Shown: positions 1 through 7,795, counted from the stretch's first letter. The stretch: DNA of 34,389 nucleotides from JBOGWP01 sp050693875 (GCA_050693875.1 JBOGWP010000085.1:1-34389), one strand, 5' to 3'. A program made the numbers and translations. The notes: a model not told the origin generated them from the sequence alone.

Positions 1-235
1 GCCTATCACCGCGAGCCTGGGGCGTTGCCTATCACCGCGAGCCTGGGGCGTTGCCTATCACCGCGAGCCTGGGGCGTTGCCTATCACCGCGAGCCTGGGG
101 CGCTGCTTATCACCCCGAGCCTGGGCGGAACGCTTCTTATCACCCCGAGCCTGGGGCGCTGCTTATCACCCCGAGCCTGGGGCGCTGCTTATCACCCCGA
201 GCCTGGGGCGCTGCTTATCACCCCGAGCCTGGGGG
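1..235. repeat. 26-bp tandem repeat array, two unit subtypes
   Basis: About nine head-to-tail units of 26 bp, with the array continuing off the left edge. Units in about 1-104 have the form GCCTATCACCGCGAGCCTGG followed by GGCGTT. From about 105 they change to TTATCACCCCGAGCCTGGGG followed by CGCTGC. One unit near 126-136 carries an irregular junction. In the second subtype each unit has a short CCCC-GAGCCT-GGGG inverted repeat and, on the minus strand, adjacent TGA and TAA stops. The array supplies the last codons and the stop of the minus-strand Wzz-like gene. There are no spacers, so it is not CRISPR. Its function is unknown. Confidence 0.93.
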
Positions 236-1810
236 CCGTCCTTTGTCGCGCTTGCCCGGCTCGCCTCCTCTGACCGAGGCGTCCCGGGCACCGCGCCTTG
301 TCAGCTCGAGCCAGGTCTGCATCAGGTCGTCGGGATCGGACGCAGCGCCCGCCCCCGGCTGCCCGAGGTCCGGCATTGCCGTGCGTGCAGGCGTTTTCGG
401 CGCGCCGGAGGCCTTGGGGACCCCCCGGTCCTCCTCCTCGACGGCACCGGCGCCGGAGCGTTCGGCATCGTCGGGCTCAACCGTCGCCGGTGCGGCCTCT
501 TCAGCGCGGGTTCGGCGCCGCACGGGGCGGCGCCGCGCACGGCCGTTGACCGGAACGGAAGCCGCCTCTTCCCTCTCGGTCTGATCCGCGACGCCCGCAG
601 CGGGCGCGACGGCTTCGATGCCGGGCTCCTCGCGCCCCACGGGAGCGGGGGCGGGATAGGTCTCGTGCGCCCTGCGCCCCCTGCCCCGGCGTGCCGGAGT
701 CGCTTCCTCGTCCACCGGCGCATGGGCCGGCCCGGCTGCCATCGCGGTCAGCGGAGCGGTGAACGGCGCGGGCAGTGCCTCTGCCCGCTCGGGCGGATGG
801 GACCCGGCGACAGGCGGAGCGGGCTCGCGGGCACCACCGGTCTCGGGCACCATGCCTGCCTCCGACGGGGACGGTCCGGAAACCTGCCGACGGGCCATCA
901 TCTCGAGCAGGATCACGATTATGGCAGCCAAGAACAACCCCGCTCCTACGGCGGCCCCGCCGAAGCGAAGCAGGGACGGCAGCTTCGAGACGGGCTCCGG
1001 CACCCCAACGCTCACGACGGTCTCGGGGCTTGCCGCGCCCAGCTGTGCCCGGGCGCGCTCGAGGTCCTGCTGCAAGGCGTTGAGTCGGTTCGTGGCCTGA
1101 CTCTTCCGATCGACGAAGGCCAAGTATGCGGCGACCTTGGGAGCGAGGGTGTTCAGCTCCGCCTGCAGCTGGGCGACGGTGGACCGCAGTCCGGCAGCGG
1201 TCGTCGAGTCGCCCCGCGCCTCCGCCTGGATCTGCTGCTGACGAAGGGTCGCCAGCGTGCGCGTCTTCGCTTGATACTCCTGGTCGGGCAGGAGCAGGTC
1301 GTTCTCGGAGGTGAAATCGTCGAGCGCCGCCTGGGCCTCGTCGACGGCTTTCTTGGACTCCTCGGCGGCCTTCTGCGCCAGGTCGACCTGGGGCTGGAAG
1401 AGGAAGGCCAGGGTCTGGGCGGCCACCTCTCGGGCCCCGGGTGCCGCCTTGTCCCGACGGGTCGTCTCGAAGTGAACGAGCACGACCGCCGAGTCACCCA
1501 CGCCCTCGACACCCGTTCCCGCCGCGATCTCGCCCGGCGTGACACCGGCCGCCTTTGCCGCCCCTTCGATGACTCTCGTCGACGTCGCAGCCGCGCTGAA
1601 GTTCGACACGAAGGCCCGGATGCCCTGCGCCCCCGCGTACTGGGAGCCGGGGGCACCCACGAGCGAGGTTCCTGCGACCGTTGCCGTCGCCCGGAACGTA
1701 TTGGGGCGTGTCTGGATTCTGATGAAGAGGATGGAGCCGGCGACCGCCGGAACGAGGAGTAGGATCCACAGGCGGCGCCGGACGATCGCCATGTACTCGC
1801 TGACCGGCAT
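218..1810 (-). CDS. Wzz/chain-length-determinant-like polysaccharide protein with long cytoplasmic tail
   Basis: A 530-residue membrane protein with the layout of polysaccharide co-polymerases, which set chain length during Wzy-dependent or related export of capsule or exopolysaccharide. One membrane segment lies at about 14-30, a periplasmic-type domain with a predicted coiled coil at about 145-260, and a second membrane segment at about 283-303. After that come over 220 residues of Pro/Ala/Glu/Arg-rich, probably disordered cytoplasmic tail with Arg-rich patches. There is no Walker motif, so it is not a fused tyrosine autokinase, although the tail could partner one. I chose the ATG at 1810 because AAGGGGGG sits just upstream and the Wzz_N start (MPVSEYM) follows it; the frame is open 48 codons further. 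The last codons and stop lie in the 26-bp repeat array. No other polysaccharide gene is in view. Confidence 0.72.
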   Translation of the reverse strand: MPVSEYMAIVRRRLWILLLVPAVAGSILFIRIQTRPNTFRATATVAGTSLVGAPGSQYAGAQGIRAFVSNFSAAATSTRVIEGAAKAAGVTPGEIAAGTGVEGVGDSAVVLVHFETTRRDKAAPGAREVAAQTLAFLFQPQVDLAQKAAEESKKAVDEAQAALDDFTSENDLLLPDQEYQAKTRTLATLRQQQIQAEARGDSTTAAGLRSTVAQLQAELNTLAPKVAAYLAFVDRKSQATNRLNALQQDLERARAQLGAASPETVVSVGVPEPVSKLPSLLRFGGAAVGAGLFLAAIIVILLEMMARRQVSGPSPSEAGMVPETGGAREPAPPVAGSHPPERAEALPAPFTAPLTAMAAGPAHAPVDEEATPARRGRGRRAHETYPAPAPVGREEPGIEAVAPAAGVADQTEREEAASVPVNGRARRRPVRRRTRAEEAAPATVEPDDAERSGAGAVEEEDRGVPKASGAPKTPARTAMPDLGQPGAGAASDPDDLMQTWLELTRRGARDASVRGGEPGKRDKGRPPGSG

Positions 1811-1834
1811 GCTGTCCCCCCTTGCTTGTCGAGC

Positions 1835-1880
1835 GCGGCGCGCGCGCCGCCCCTGCGAGTCTGTCAGAGCGCGAAGTCTA
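1835..1880 (-). promoter_or_regulatory. Probable promoter and palindromic leader of the Wzz-like gene
   Basis: On the minus strand a TAGACT -10-like hexamer lies at 1875-1880. A perfect 16-bp palindrome of alternating GC (1835-1850) lies between it and the ribosome-binding site of the gene starting at 1810. The palindrome would form a stem in the leader. No clear -35 is seen. The call rests on position and hexamer only. Confidence 0.3.
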
Positions 1881-1975
1881 TTCTCTTCTCGGACCGGGTC
1901 GCTGCGCTTGGTCCATTTGTCTCTGTCGCATGGACGCGGCGTGTGCGGGTCCAAGTCCTACGCGAGGATAAAACG

Positions 1976-3334
1976 ATGATCGAGGCTTGGTCCCCACCGT
2001 CTTGGCGTAATTTTCCTGCGTCGCAGCAGCCGGACTGGGACGACGTGGGGGAACTCGACGCCGTGCTCGCTGAGCTTCGAACCCTCCCCCCACTCGTGTT
2101 TGCAGGGGAGGCCGACGCCCTCCGAGGGGCGCTCGCCAAGGCGGCGCTCGGCAAGGCTTTCGTGCTCCAAGCCGGCGACTGTGCCGAGTCGTTCCAGAAC
2201 TTCTCGGCCGACTCCATCCGGGATCAGCTGAAGATCATCCTGCAGATGGCCGTCGTCCTCACCTACGCCGCGGGGATTCCGATCGTCAAGCTCGGGCGCA
2301 TCGCCGGGCAGTTCGCGAAGCCGCGCTCCTCGCCGAACGAGCGCATGGGGGCCCAAGAGCTGCCGGCATTCCGGGGCCACGCGGTCAACGATTCGGTGTT
2401 CGACCCGGTCTCCCGACGGCCGGACCCGAGCCGGCTCGTCCGCGTCTACCACCAGTCCGCCTCCACCCTCAACCTCTTGCGGGCGTTCACGAAGGGAGGC
2501 TTTGCCGACATCAACAAGATCCACCTGTGGAACCAGGAGTTCGTGGCGGAGAGCAGCCAGGGGCGCCGTTACGAGGCGATCGCTCGTCAGATCGACCGGG
2601 CCCTCAAGTTCATGGCCGCGTGCGGGATCGACCTCGAGTCGGATGCCATCCTGCACGAGGTCGACTTCTACACGTCGCACGAGGCGCTGATCCTCGGGTA
2701 CGAGGAGGCTCTGACCCGCCGCGACAGCCTGAGCGGGCGCTGGTACGACTGCTCCGCCCACATGCTCTGGGCCGGCGAACGCACCCGCGATCCGCAGGGC
2801 GCACACGTCGAGTTCCTCTCGGGGATCAGGAATCCCGTTGCCTGCAAGCTGGGGCCCCACGCGACGCCGTCGGAAGCCCTCGACCTGTGTGAGCGGCTCG
2901 ACCCGGGACAAGAGCCCGGCCGCCTCACCTTTATCACCCGCATCGGCGCGGGGCGGACGCAGGAGGTGCTCCCTCCCATCGTCCGGGCGGTCTCGGACTC
3001 CGGACGGCCCGTGGTCTGGGTCTGTGATCCGATGCATGGGAACACCGTGCTCACCGCATCTGGAGTCAAGACCAGGCGGTTCGACGACATCCTCACCGAG
3101 ATCAAGGAGTTCTTTGCCGTGCACGCTCGGGAGGGCACGGTTCCCGGCGGCGTGCACCTCGAGCTCACCGCCGAGGAGGTGACCGAGTGCCTGGGTGGTG
3201 CGGAGGAGATCCTCGACCGAGACGTCGAGAGCCAGGCGGGCTATCGGTCACTGTGCGACCCGCGCCTCAACGGCCGGCAATCGCTTGATCTCGCATTCGA
3301 GCTCGGCGAGCTTTTGCAATCGGCGCACTTCTGA
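1976..3334 (+). CDS. aroG: 3-deoxy-7-phosphoheptulonate synthase, class II
   Basis: First step of the shikimate pathway: condenses phosphoenolpyruvate with erythrose 4-phosphate to DAHP. The 452 residues match the plant/actinobacterial class II family from end to end. GDCAESF at about 67-73 holds the metal-binding Cys, CKLGPHATPSEA lies in the second half, and DPMHGNT and GGVHLELTAEEVTECLGG carry C-terminal metal and substrate ligands. The frame is open 50 codons upstream, but the ATG at 1976 follows GAGGATAAAACG and gives the normal N-terminus. It stands alone, divergent from the Wzz-like gene by 165 bp. aroH, tyrA and aroA of the same pathway lie about 22 kb away. Class II enzymes in mycobacteria form a regulated complex with chorismate mutase, but the AroH-type mutase here is a different fold, so that interaction should not be assumed. 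Confidence 0.97.
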   Translation: MIEAWSPPSWRNFPASQQPDWDDVGELDAVLAELRTLPPLVFAGEADALRGALAKAALGKAFVLQAGDCAESFQNFSADSIRDQLKIILQMAVVLTYAAGIPIVKLGRIAGQFAKPRSSPNERMGAQELPAFRGHAVNDSVFDPVSRRPDPSRLVRVYHQSASTLNLLRAFTKGGFADINKIHLWNQEFVAESSQGRRYEAIARQIDRALKFMAACGIDLESDAILHEVDFYTSHEALILGYEEALTRRDSLSGRWYDCSAHMLWAGERTRDPQGAHVEFLSGIRNPVACKLGPHATPSEALDLCERLDPGQEPGRLTFITRIGAGRTQEVLPPIVRAVSDSGRPVVWVCDPMHGNTVLTASGVKTRRFDDILTEIKEFFAVHAREGTVPGGVHLELTAEEVTECLGGAEEILDRDVESQAGYRSLCDPRLNGRQSLDLAFELGELLQSAHF

Positions 3335-3370
3335 GGCGCGCCCGGCGGACGGCGAGGGGGCAAGGCGTCC

Positions 3371-4087
3371 CTACGAGGTGCCGGCCCGCCCCGGCTCGTC
3401 GGTCGGTGCGGCCGCGGCGGCGAGCAGCGAACGGATCTCCTCGTCGTCGATTTGGCGGAAGTCGTCGTACCAGAGGCCGACCGCATAGAACGGCTCTGGG
3501 GCGCTCGCGCACACGACCCGGTCGGCCACCGCCGCGAGCTCCCGGCAGGTGACGTCCGACGCCACCGGGACGGCGACGACGATCTCCCGGGGCCCAAGGC
3601 GGCGCAGGGCCTCTACCGCGGCGCGCATGCTCGACCCGGTTGCCAGCCCGTCGTCGACGACGATCACCACCTTGTCGCCTACCTCCAGGGGCGGCTGCGA
3701 TCCACGGTAGATGTGCTCCCGTCGCTCGAGCTCGGCGCGTTCGATCTGGACCACGGCATCGATCTCGCGCTCGTCGATCCGAAGCTCGTCCACGACGCGG
3801 CTGTTGAGGAACGTCACCCCGCCTGCCGCGATGGCTCCCATGGCGAGCTCGGGCTGCCAGGGAACGCCGAGCTTGCGGACCACGAAGACGTCGAGGGGCG
3901 CACGCAGCCCGCGGGCCACTTCGAAGGCGACCGGCACCCCCCCTCGCGGCAGGCCGAGGACGACGAGTTGGCCGCCGCCGGAGTACTCGGAAAGATGGGT
4001 CGCGAGCGTGCGGCCGGCCTCGGATCTGTCGCGGTAGCGTACGGCTCTCACATCCCTGGTGGCCGTCCAGCCCCCGTGCTCGATCAT
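3371..4087 (-). CDS. Phosphoribosyltransferase-domain protein (COG1926 type)
   Basis: A 238-residue protein with a type I phosphoribosyltransferase fold. The PRPP-binding loop is VVIVVDDGLATGSSM at about 140-154, preceded by GLPRGGVPVAFEVA (45-58) and VVRKLGVPWQPELAMGAI (69-86), the usual landmarks of this stand-alone family. The acceptor substrate is not known for most members. The ATG at 4085-4087 is one base after the upstream gene's stop (TGA-C-ATG), so translation is probably coupled to the SGNH hydrolase gene. The frame stays open to 4318, but that extension lies inside the neighbour and is low-complexity. It could act in nucleobase salvage or have lost base specificity; the sequence does not decide. 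Confidence 0.83.
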   Translation of the reverse strand: MIEHGGWTATRDVRAVRYRDRSEAGRTLATHLSEYSGGGQLVVLGLPRGGVPVAFEVARGLRAPLDVFVVRKLGVPWQPELAMGAIAAGGVTFLNSRVVDELRIDEREIDAVVQIERAELERREHIYRGSQPPLEVGDKVVIVVDDGLATGSSMRAAVEALRRLGPREIVVAVPVASDVTCRELAAVADRVVCASAPEPFYAVGLWYDDFRQIDDEEIRSLLAAAAAPTDEPGRAGTS

Positions 4088-4088
4088 G

Positions 4089-4811
4089 TCACGAGAGACG
4101 CCCACCCCGCACCGCCGGGCCGATGACCGGGTCTCGCTCGATCGCACGCCAGAAGATCTCGGCGAGCGCCCGATGACCGCGGGTCGACGGGTGGAAACCG
4201 TCGTCGGCGACGAGCAGGGGGGAGGCATCCTCGAGGCGCTGGGAGGGTTCGAGCAGGTCGACGAGCACGGCGCCGCTGCGGCGGGCCGCCCGAGCGATCG
4301 CCCGGTTCCACGCGGCAACCTCCTGCCGCAGGAGCGGGATCGCCGACCAGGTGGGGAGCCTGGTCAGGTCCGGCATGTTCCCCACCAGCACCCGGGCGCC
4401 CGAAGCCCGAAGACCGCGGAGGATGCGCTCGAGGTCCGCCGCGTACTGAGGAAGCGGGACGTGGTCGTTGAAGTCGTTGACGGCAAGCCAGACCGTCGCG
4501 AGGTCGGCATGCGCCTGCTCCGCTTTGGCCAATTGCTGAGCGACGGCCTGACGAGCCGTCGAGCCGGAGACGCCGAGACGCACGAAGGTGCTGCCCGCCG
4601 GAAGGCGCCCATAGATCTGGGCGGGCCAGCCCTCGCGCTCGGGGTCGCGGGCGCCGACGCCGACGGTGTCGGAGGCGCCGAGGGCGGCGTAGACAAGCGG
4701 CCTCGGTGTCACCCCACCGGAGCGCCGGGACCAGATCGCGGCGCCCGCTCCGACCAGCGCGGTCACGGCGAGCGCGAAGGGTCCTTGCAATCGGCTTCGA
4801 TCTCGTTCCAC
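4089..4811 (-). CDS. SGNH/GDSL-type hydrolase with N-terminal membrane anchor
   Basis: A 240-residue esterase/lipase-like hydrolase. Block I is GASDTVGVG (nucleophile Ser47, with GAS in place of GDS). The oxyanion Asn is in WLAVNDFND (Asn112), and the Asp/His pair is in DDGFHPSTRGH (about 203-213). Residues 11-27 form a hydrophobic signal anchor, so the enzyme probably faces outward. I chose the GTG at 4811 because GAGGAG lies five bases upstream; the open frame runs to 4955 but the extra 48 codons are Arg-rich with no ribosome-binding site. It is coupled to the phosphoribosyltransferase gene. The substrate is unknown: acetylated cell-surface glycans or lipids are usual for anchored members. 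Confidence 0.82.
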   Translation of the reverse strand: MERDRSRLQGPFALAVTALVGAGAAIWSRRSGGVTPRPLVYAALGASDTVGVGARDPEREGWPAQIYGRLPAGSTFVRLGVSGSTARQAVAQQLAKAEQAHADLATVWLAVNDFNDHVPLPQYAADLERILRGLRASGARVLVGNMPDLTRLPTWSAIPLLRQEVAAWNRAIARAARRSGAVLVDLLEPSQRLEDASPLLVADDGFHPSTRGHRALAEIFWRAIERDPVIGPAVRGGRLS

Positions 4812-4929
4812 AGCGCCTCCTCGTCGTGCGTTCGGTCGCGCGCCCCGCGGGGATCTCCCCATCATTCCCGTCTCGCACGAGGGCCTCTGCCTTTCGGACC
4901 GGCTCTCCGGCGCGCGATCCCCCCGGCGG

Positions 4930-4935
4930 TATGGT
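4930..4935 (+). promoter_or_regulatory. -10 box TATGGT, likely leaderless promoter
   Basis: TATGGT lies 8 nt before the ATG at 4944 and no Shine-Dalgarno sequence is present, so the transcript probably begins at or within a base or two of the start codon. The same arrangement recurs at several other genes in this window. Confidence 0.45.
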
Positions 4936-4943
4936 TCCGGGCA

Positions 4944-5846
4944 ATGGCCCCTCATCTTCGCCGGTTCAGCCCCTGCGGCCCGATCGATCTCCGATCGACG
5001 CTGTCACCGCTCGTCCGGGGATGGGGCGACCCCGCGGCTCGTCTGGGCCCTCGTGGCTTCGCGTGGGCGACCCGGACGCCGGACGGACCCGCCACGCTCT
5101 GGCTCGAGGCAGAGGGGCCGCTCCTCGTGGGCTCAGCCTGGGGCGCAGGTGCGGACCGAATCCTCGAGGGGCTGCCCGGGCTCGTCGGGGCGGGCGACAA
5201 CGACTCGGGCTTTGTGTCCCATCATCCCGTCGTCCACCGCCTGCGCCGGCGCCTCCCGGGCCTGCGGATCGGCCGGACGGGGGCCGTGGTCGAGGTGCTC
5301 GTGCCCACCATCCTGGAGCAGAAGGTGACCGGCCGCGAGGCGCACGCCGCCTATCGCCGGCTCGTCCTCAACCACGGCGAGCCCGCCCCGGGGCCCCTTG
5401 GATTGACGCTTCCGCCCGCTCCCGAAACCCTTGCCGCCCTCCCGTACCACGCGTATCACCCCCTCGGGATCGAGCGGAGGCGGGCGTGCGCGATCAAGGT
5501 CGCCTGCTCGTACGCGCGCCGATTGGAGGAGCTCGGCCGCATGCCGTTGGCCGACGCCTATCGCCGTCTCCAGGCTCTACCGGGCGTCGGCCCGTGGACG
5601 GCGGCCGAGGTCGCGCGGGTTGCGCTGGGCGATGCCGACGCGGTGAGCGTCGGCGATTTCCACCTGCCGCATCTGGTCACGTGGATGCTGGCCGGCGAGC
5701 GCCGCGGGGACGACGACCGGATGCTGGAACTGCTCGAGCCGTACCGAGGCCAGCGGGCGCGCGTCATCCGCTTGCTGGAGGTGGGAGGTAGTCCCCCGCA
5801 GGCGCGCGCTCCGCGGGCGGCGCTCCGATCCATCCGCTTCATCTGA
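4944..5846 (+). CDS. AlkA-like DNA-3-methyladenine glycosylase (HhH-GPD)
   Basis: Base-excision repair enzyme that removes alkylated purines. The 300 residues have the HhH-GPD layout: a divergent N-terminal domain (1-100), then helical domains with EVLVPTILEQKVTGREAHAAY (117-137), a helix-hairpin-helix LPGVGPWTAAEVA (212-224), and the catalytic Asp238 in VSVGDFHLP. HYHPLGIERRRA-like residues at about 170-181 lie just before the hairpin, as in this subgroup. The start at 4944 has no ribosome-binding site but a -10 box at the leaderless distance. It is divergent from the SGNH operon and followed by a strong terminator at 5923-5946. Alternative substrates such as uracil or hypoxanthine cannot be excluded. 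Confidence 0.87.
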   Translation: MAPHLRRFSPCGPIDLRSTLSPLVRGWGDPAARLGPRGFAWATRTPDGPATLWLEAEGPLLVGSAWGAGADRILEGLPGLVGAGDNDSGFVSHHPVVHRLRRRLPGLRIGRTGAVVEVLVPTILEQKVTGREAHAAYRRLVLNHGEPAPGPLGLTLPPAPETLAALPYHAYHPLGIERRRACAIKVACSYARRLEELGRMPLADAYRRLQALPGVGPWTAAEVARVALGDADAVSVGDFHLPHLVTWMLAGERRGDDDRMLELLEPYRGQRARVIRLLEVGGSPPQARAPRAALRSIRFI

Positions 5847-5922
5847 CCTCGGGTCGACTGCCTCCCGGCGGCGAGAAACTGGAGCCCGTCTGGAGGAATC
5901 CCGGGGCTGGGATCTGGGTAAG

Positions 5923-5946
5923 CACCCCGAAGAGCCGGGGTGTTTT
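5923..5946 (+). terminator. Rho-independent terminator of the DNA glycosylase gene
   Basis: A perfect 7-bp stem, CACCCCG (5923-5929) with CGGGGTG (5936-5942), a 6-nt loop AAGAGC, then TTTT. It lies 77 bp after the glycosylase stop and overlaps the edge of the next inverted repeat. Confidence 0.8.
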
Positions 5947-5996
5947 CGGTGATGTCCGCGCTGACGCACGTGTTTTCACGTGGCCCGATATCACCG
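5947..5996 (+). repeat. Nested inverted repeats (cruciform/stem-loop leader)
   Basis: The outer arms CGGTGAT (5947-5953) and ATCACCG (5990-5996) enclose an inner hairpin CACGTG-TTTT-CACGTG (5967-5982). The element begins where the terminator T-run ends and finishes about 27 nt before a strong ribosome-binding site for the small gene at 6040. It could be an RNA leader structure or an operator for a dimeric protein. The half TTTCACGTG resembles part of a ParB parS site, but the other half does not match. Confidence 0.6.
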
Positions 5997-6039
5997 AGGC
6001 CACGCCAACATCAGAAGACGACAGAAGGGGGAATCGCCC

Positions 6040-6359
6040 ATGATCAAACGCAAGCATCGCGTCGAGCCGAGCAAGAGGCGCGCGCGGAGCTGGACCAGGC
6101 AACGGCGCATTCCAGCGAGTATCGGCGGGTTCCGGACCAGGTAAGCCGGGACGTCGCGGGCTACGAGGACGATGCCCGCGCAGAGCTGGCACAGATCCAG
6201 CGTGAGACCGAGCAGGCCGGGGGACCCCCCGCAGCTCCGGTCCTCGCCGGATCAAGCGGTGGGCGGCTCGATCGGAGCAGCCGGAACTACGAGGAGGAGG
6301 CCAGCGCCGAGCTCGAGCAGGCGCGGCGTGAGGCGGAGGGCTTCGCAGGCCGAAGCTGA
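6040..6359 (+). pseudogene. Small charged Glu/Arg-rich protein gene with apparent frameshift near its start
   Basis: The ATG at 6040 follows an ideal AGAAGGGGG ribosome-binding site, but its frame gives only 34 residues (MIKRKHRVEPSKRRARSW...) before TAA at 6142. The adjacent frame, open to TGA at 6357-6359, has clear coding character. It contains three related segments, QEARAELDQ, DDARAELAQIQRETEQ and EEASAELEQARREAEGF, which look like a helical, coiled-coil-forming repeat. That frame has no start codon with a ribosome-binding site. Inserting one base around 6060-6070 would join the two into a protein of about 106 residues. Either the gene is frameshifted, the sequence has an indel, or a programmed shift occurs. 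No family is recognised. Confidence 0.5.
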
Positions 6360-6434
6360 GCAAACGAACGCAGCACCATCGGGCGACCTCCCAACTCCCT
6401 CATGGGCTACGATCGCACCGCGAGGAGGTGATCG

Positions 6435-6671
6435 ATGGAATCGCAGGAGGTCGGCGACTCCGACGATAGGGTGGTGATCGCCCGGAAGGCCCCCGATTCG
6501 TTCGTGGGGTTCCAGTGGACGGGTGAAGAGCCCGCGGCACTCAACGACACCGAGATTGCCGAGGACTTGGGGGCGGTGTGGGAAGGAGACGAGCTCGTCG
6601 TCCACAACATGACCGCATTCACCCATGCCGTCGAGCACTCCCTGGACGGCTATCAGTACGACCCGGACTGA
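6435..6671 (+). CDS. Small acidic protein of unknown function
   Basis: A 78-residue, strongly acidic protein starting at an ATG seven bases after AGGAGGTG, a near-perfect ribosome-binding site. It has no membrane segment, Cys cluster or recognisable motif. The middle and end (GFQWTGEEPAALND, GDELVVHNMTAFTHAVEHSLDGYQYDPD) look like a compact beta-rich fold. It lies 75 bp after the frameshifted small gene and converges with the aldo/keto reductase, 13 bp from that gene's stop. I do not recognise it. The ribosome-binding site and codon use make it a real gene rather than a shadow. Confidence 0.68.
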   Translation: MESQEVGDSDDRVVIARKAPDSFVGFQWTGEEPAALNDTEIAEDLGAVWEGDELVVHNMTAFTHAVEHSLDGYQYDPD

Positions 6672-6684
6672 CTGGGGCGGCGTT

Positions 6685-7716
6685 TCAGTAGCGGGGGCGC
6701 CGGCGCCGTTCCCAGGGGCGGAGCCAAACGGCCTCGTATCCGAGGTCGGCGCGGTTCACCGTCTCCCCGGGAGCGACGACCTCGTCGATGGCATCGAGCA
6801 CGTCGCGACCGAGCTCGATCTCCCCGGCGGGGAGCAGCCCTTTGAGCTGATCGAGTGTCCGCGGCCCGACGATCGAGCACGTGACGTCGGGGTGGGCCAG
6901 CGTCCACGCCACCGACATCTTCACCATCGACAATCCCGCCTCCTCGGCGATGGCCGCGAGCCGGCCCACGATCTCGTACTTCCTTTGGTTCTGGGGGAGG
7001 CTCGGATCGAAGCGCTCCGGAACGCGCCCAGCGCGTCCCACAGTCGGAACCGGCTGCCCGCTCCGGAACTTGCCCGAGAGCCAGCCGGTGGCGAGCGGGC
7101 TCCACACCATCACTCCCATCCGATACCGCCGGGCCACCGCGAGCATCTCCCGCTCGATCTCCCGGACCAGGATCGAGTAGGGAGGCTGTTCCGATATAAA
7201 GCGCTCCAGCCCCCTGCGCTCGGCCGTCCACTGTGCCTCCACGATCTCCGAAGGCGGAAACGTCGACGAGCCCAGGTTGCGCACCTTCCCCTGGCGAACC
7301 AGGTCCGTCAGCGCGCCGAGGGTCTCCTCGATATCGGTCTTCGGGTCGGAGCGGTGGGCCTGATAGATGTCGATGTAGTCGGTCTCGAGCCGTCGGAGCG
7401 AGTCTTCCACCGCTCGGAAGATGTGCTTGCGGCTGTTCCCGTAGTCGTTCGGCCCCCTGCCCACCCGGGCGTGGAACTTGGTCGCGACCACGACATCGTC
7501 ACGCCGCCCGGCCAGAGCGCGGCCTACGATCTCCTCGGACTCCCCGTTGGAGTAGATGTTGGCGGTGTCGACGACGTTGATCCCTGCGTCGAGTGCTTCG
7601 TGGATGATCCGGACGCACTCGTCGCGGTCGGTGTTGCCCCAAGAGCCGAACATCATGCAGCCCAGGCAGAGTGGGCTGACCCGAAGCCCCGTGGCGCCGA
7701 GCCGGACGTACTCCAT
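6685..7716 (-). CDS. Aldo/keto reductase
   Basis: An NADPH-dependent oxidoreductase of the aldo/keto reductase superfamily, 343 residues, a TIM barrel. The catalytic tetrad is visible as Asp50 and Tyr55 in VVDTANIYSNGESEE, Lys80 in VVVATKFHA and His121 in IDIYQAHRSDP. NLGSSTFPPSEI (beta-strand 5/6) and the C-terminal SIVGPRTLDQL, which binds the cofactor phosphate, are also present. The N-terminus MEYVRLGATGLRVSPLCLG is the standard start of the YajO/Tas-like subgroup. A CATACT box lies 7 nt upstream of the ATG with no ribosome-binding site. The substrate cannot be told from sequence. Confidence 0.93.
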   Translation of the reverse strand: MEYVRLGATGLRVSPLCLGCMMFGSWGNTDRDECVRIIHEALDAGINVVDTANIYSNGESEEIVGRALAGRRDDVVVATKFHARVGRGPNDYGNSRKHIFRAVEDSLRRLETDYIDIYQAHRSDPKTDIEETLGALTDLVRQGKVRNLGSSTFPPSEIVEAQWTAERRGLERFISEQPPYSILVREIEREMLAVARRYRMGVMVWSPLATGWLSGKFRSGQPVPTVGRAGRVPERFDPSLPQNQRKYEIVGRLAAIAEEAGLSMVKMSVAWTLAHPDVTCSIVGPRTLDQLKGLLPAGEIELGRDVLDAIDEVVAPGETVNRADLGYEAVWLRPWERRRRPRY

Positions 7717-7723
7717 GGTCGTG

Positions 7724-7729
7724 AGTATG
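7724..7729 (-). promoter_or_regulatory. -10 box CATACT, likely leaderless promoter
   Basis: On the minus strand CATACT is 7 nt before the ATG at 7716 of the aldo/keto reductase and no ribosome-binding site is present, consistent with a leaderless mRNA. Confidence 0.4.
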
Positions 7730-7756
7730 GCGCAGCGATGCCCGGCCGCCCCCTGC

Positions 7757-7762
7757 TAGGCT
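7757..7762 (+). promoter_or_regulatory. -10 box TAGGCT with short leader
   Basis: TAGGCT is a typical actinobacterial -10. Transcription from about 7769 would give a leader of about 27 nt carrying the AAGGAGGA ribosome-binding site of the gene at 7796. Confidence 0.4.
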
Positions 7763-7795
7763 TCTGCCCCGCTTACGCGTGCAAGGAGGACTCGC

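Noticed and set aside
1..235. CRISPR array
   Set aside because: Units are directly adjacent with no spacers and diverge in blocks.
77..1762. Long open plus-strand frame opposite the Wzz-like gene
   Set aside because: It arises from high GC and the stop-free repeat; the minus strand has the membrane segments, coiled coil and ribosome-binding site.
5971..5986. ParB parS site
   Set aside because: Only TTTCACGTG matches the consensus; the right half is unrelated and no parB is in the window.
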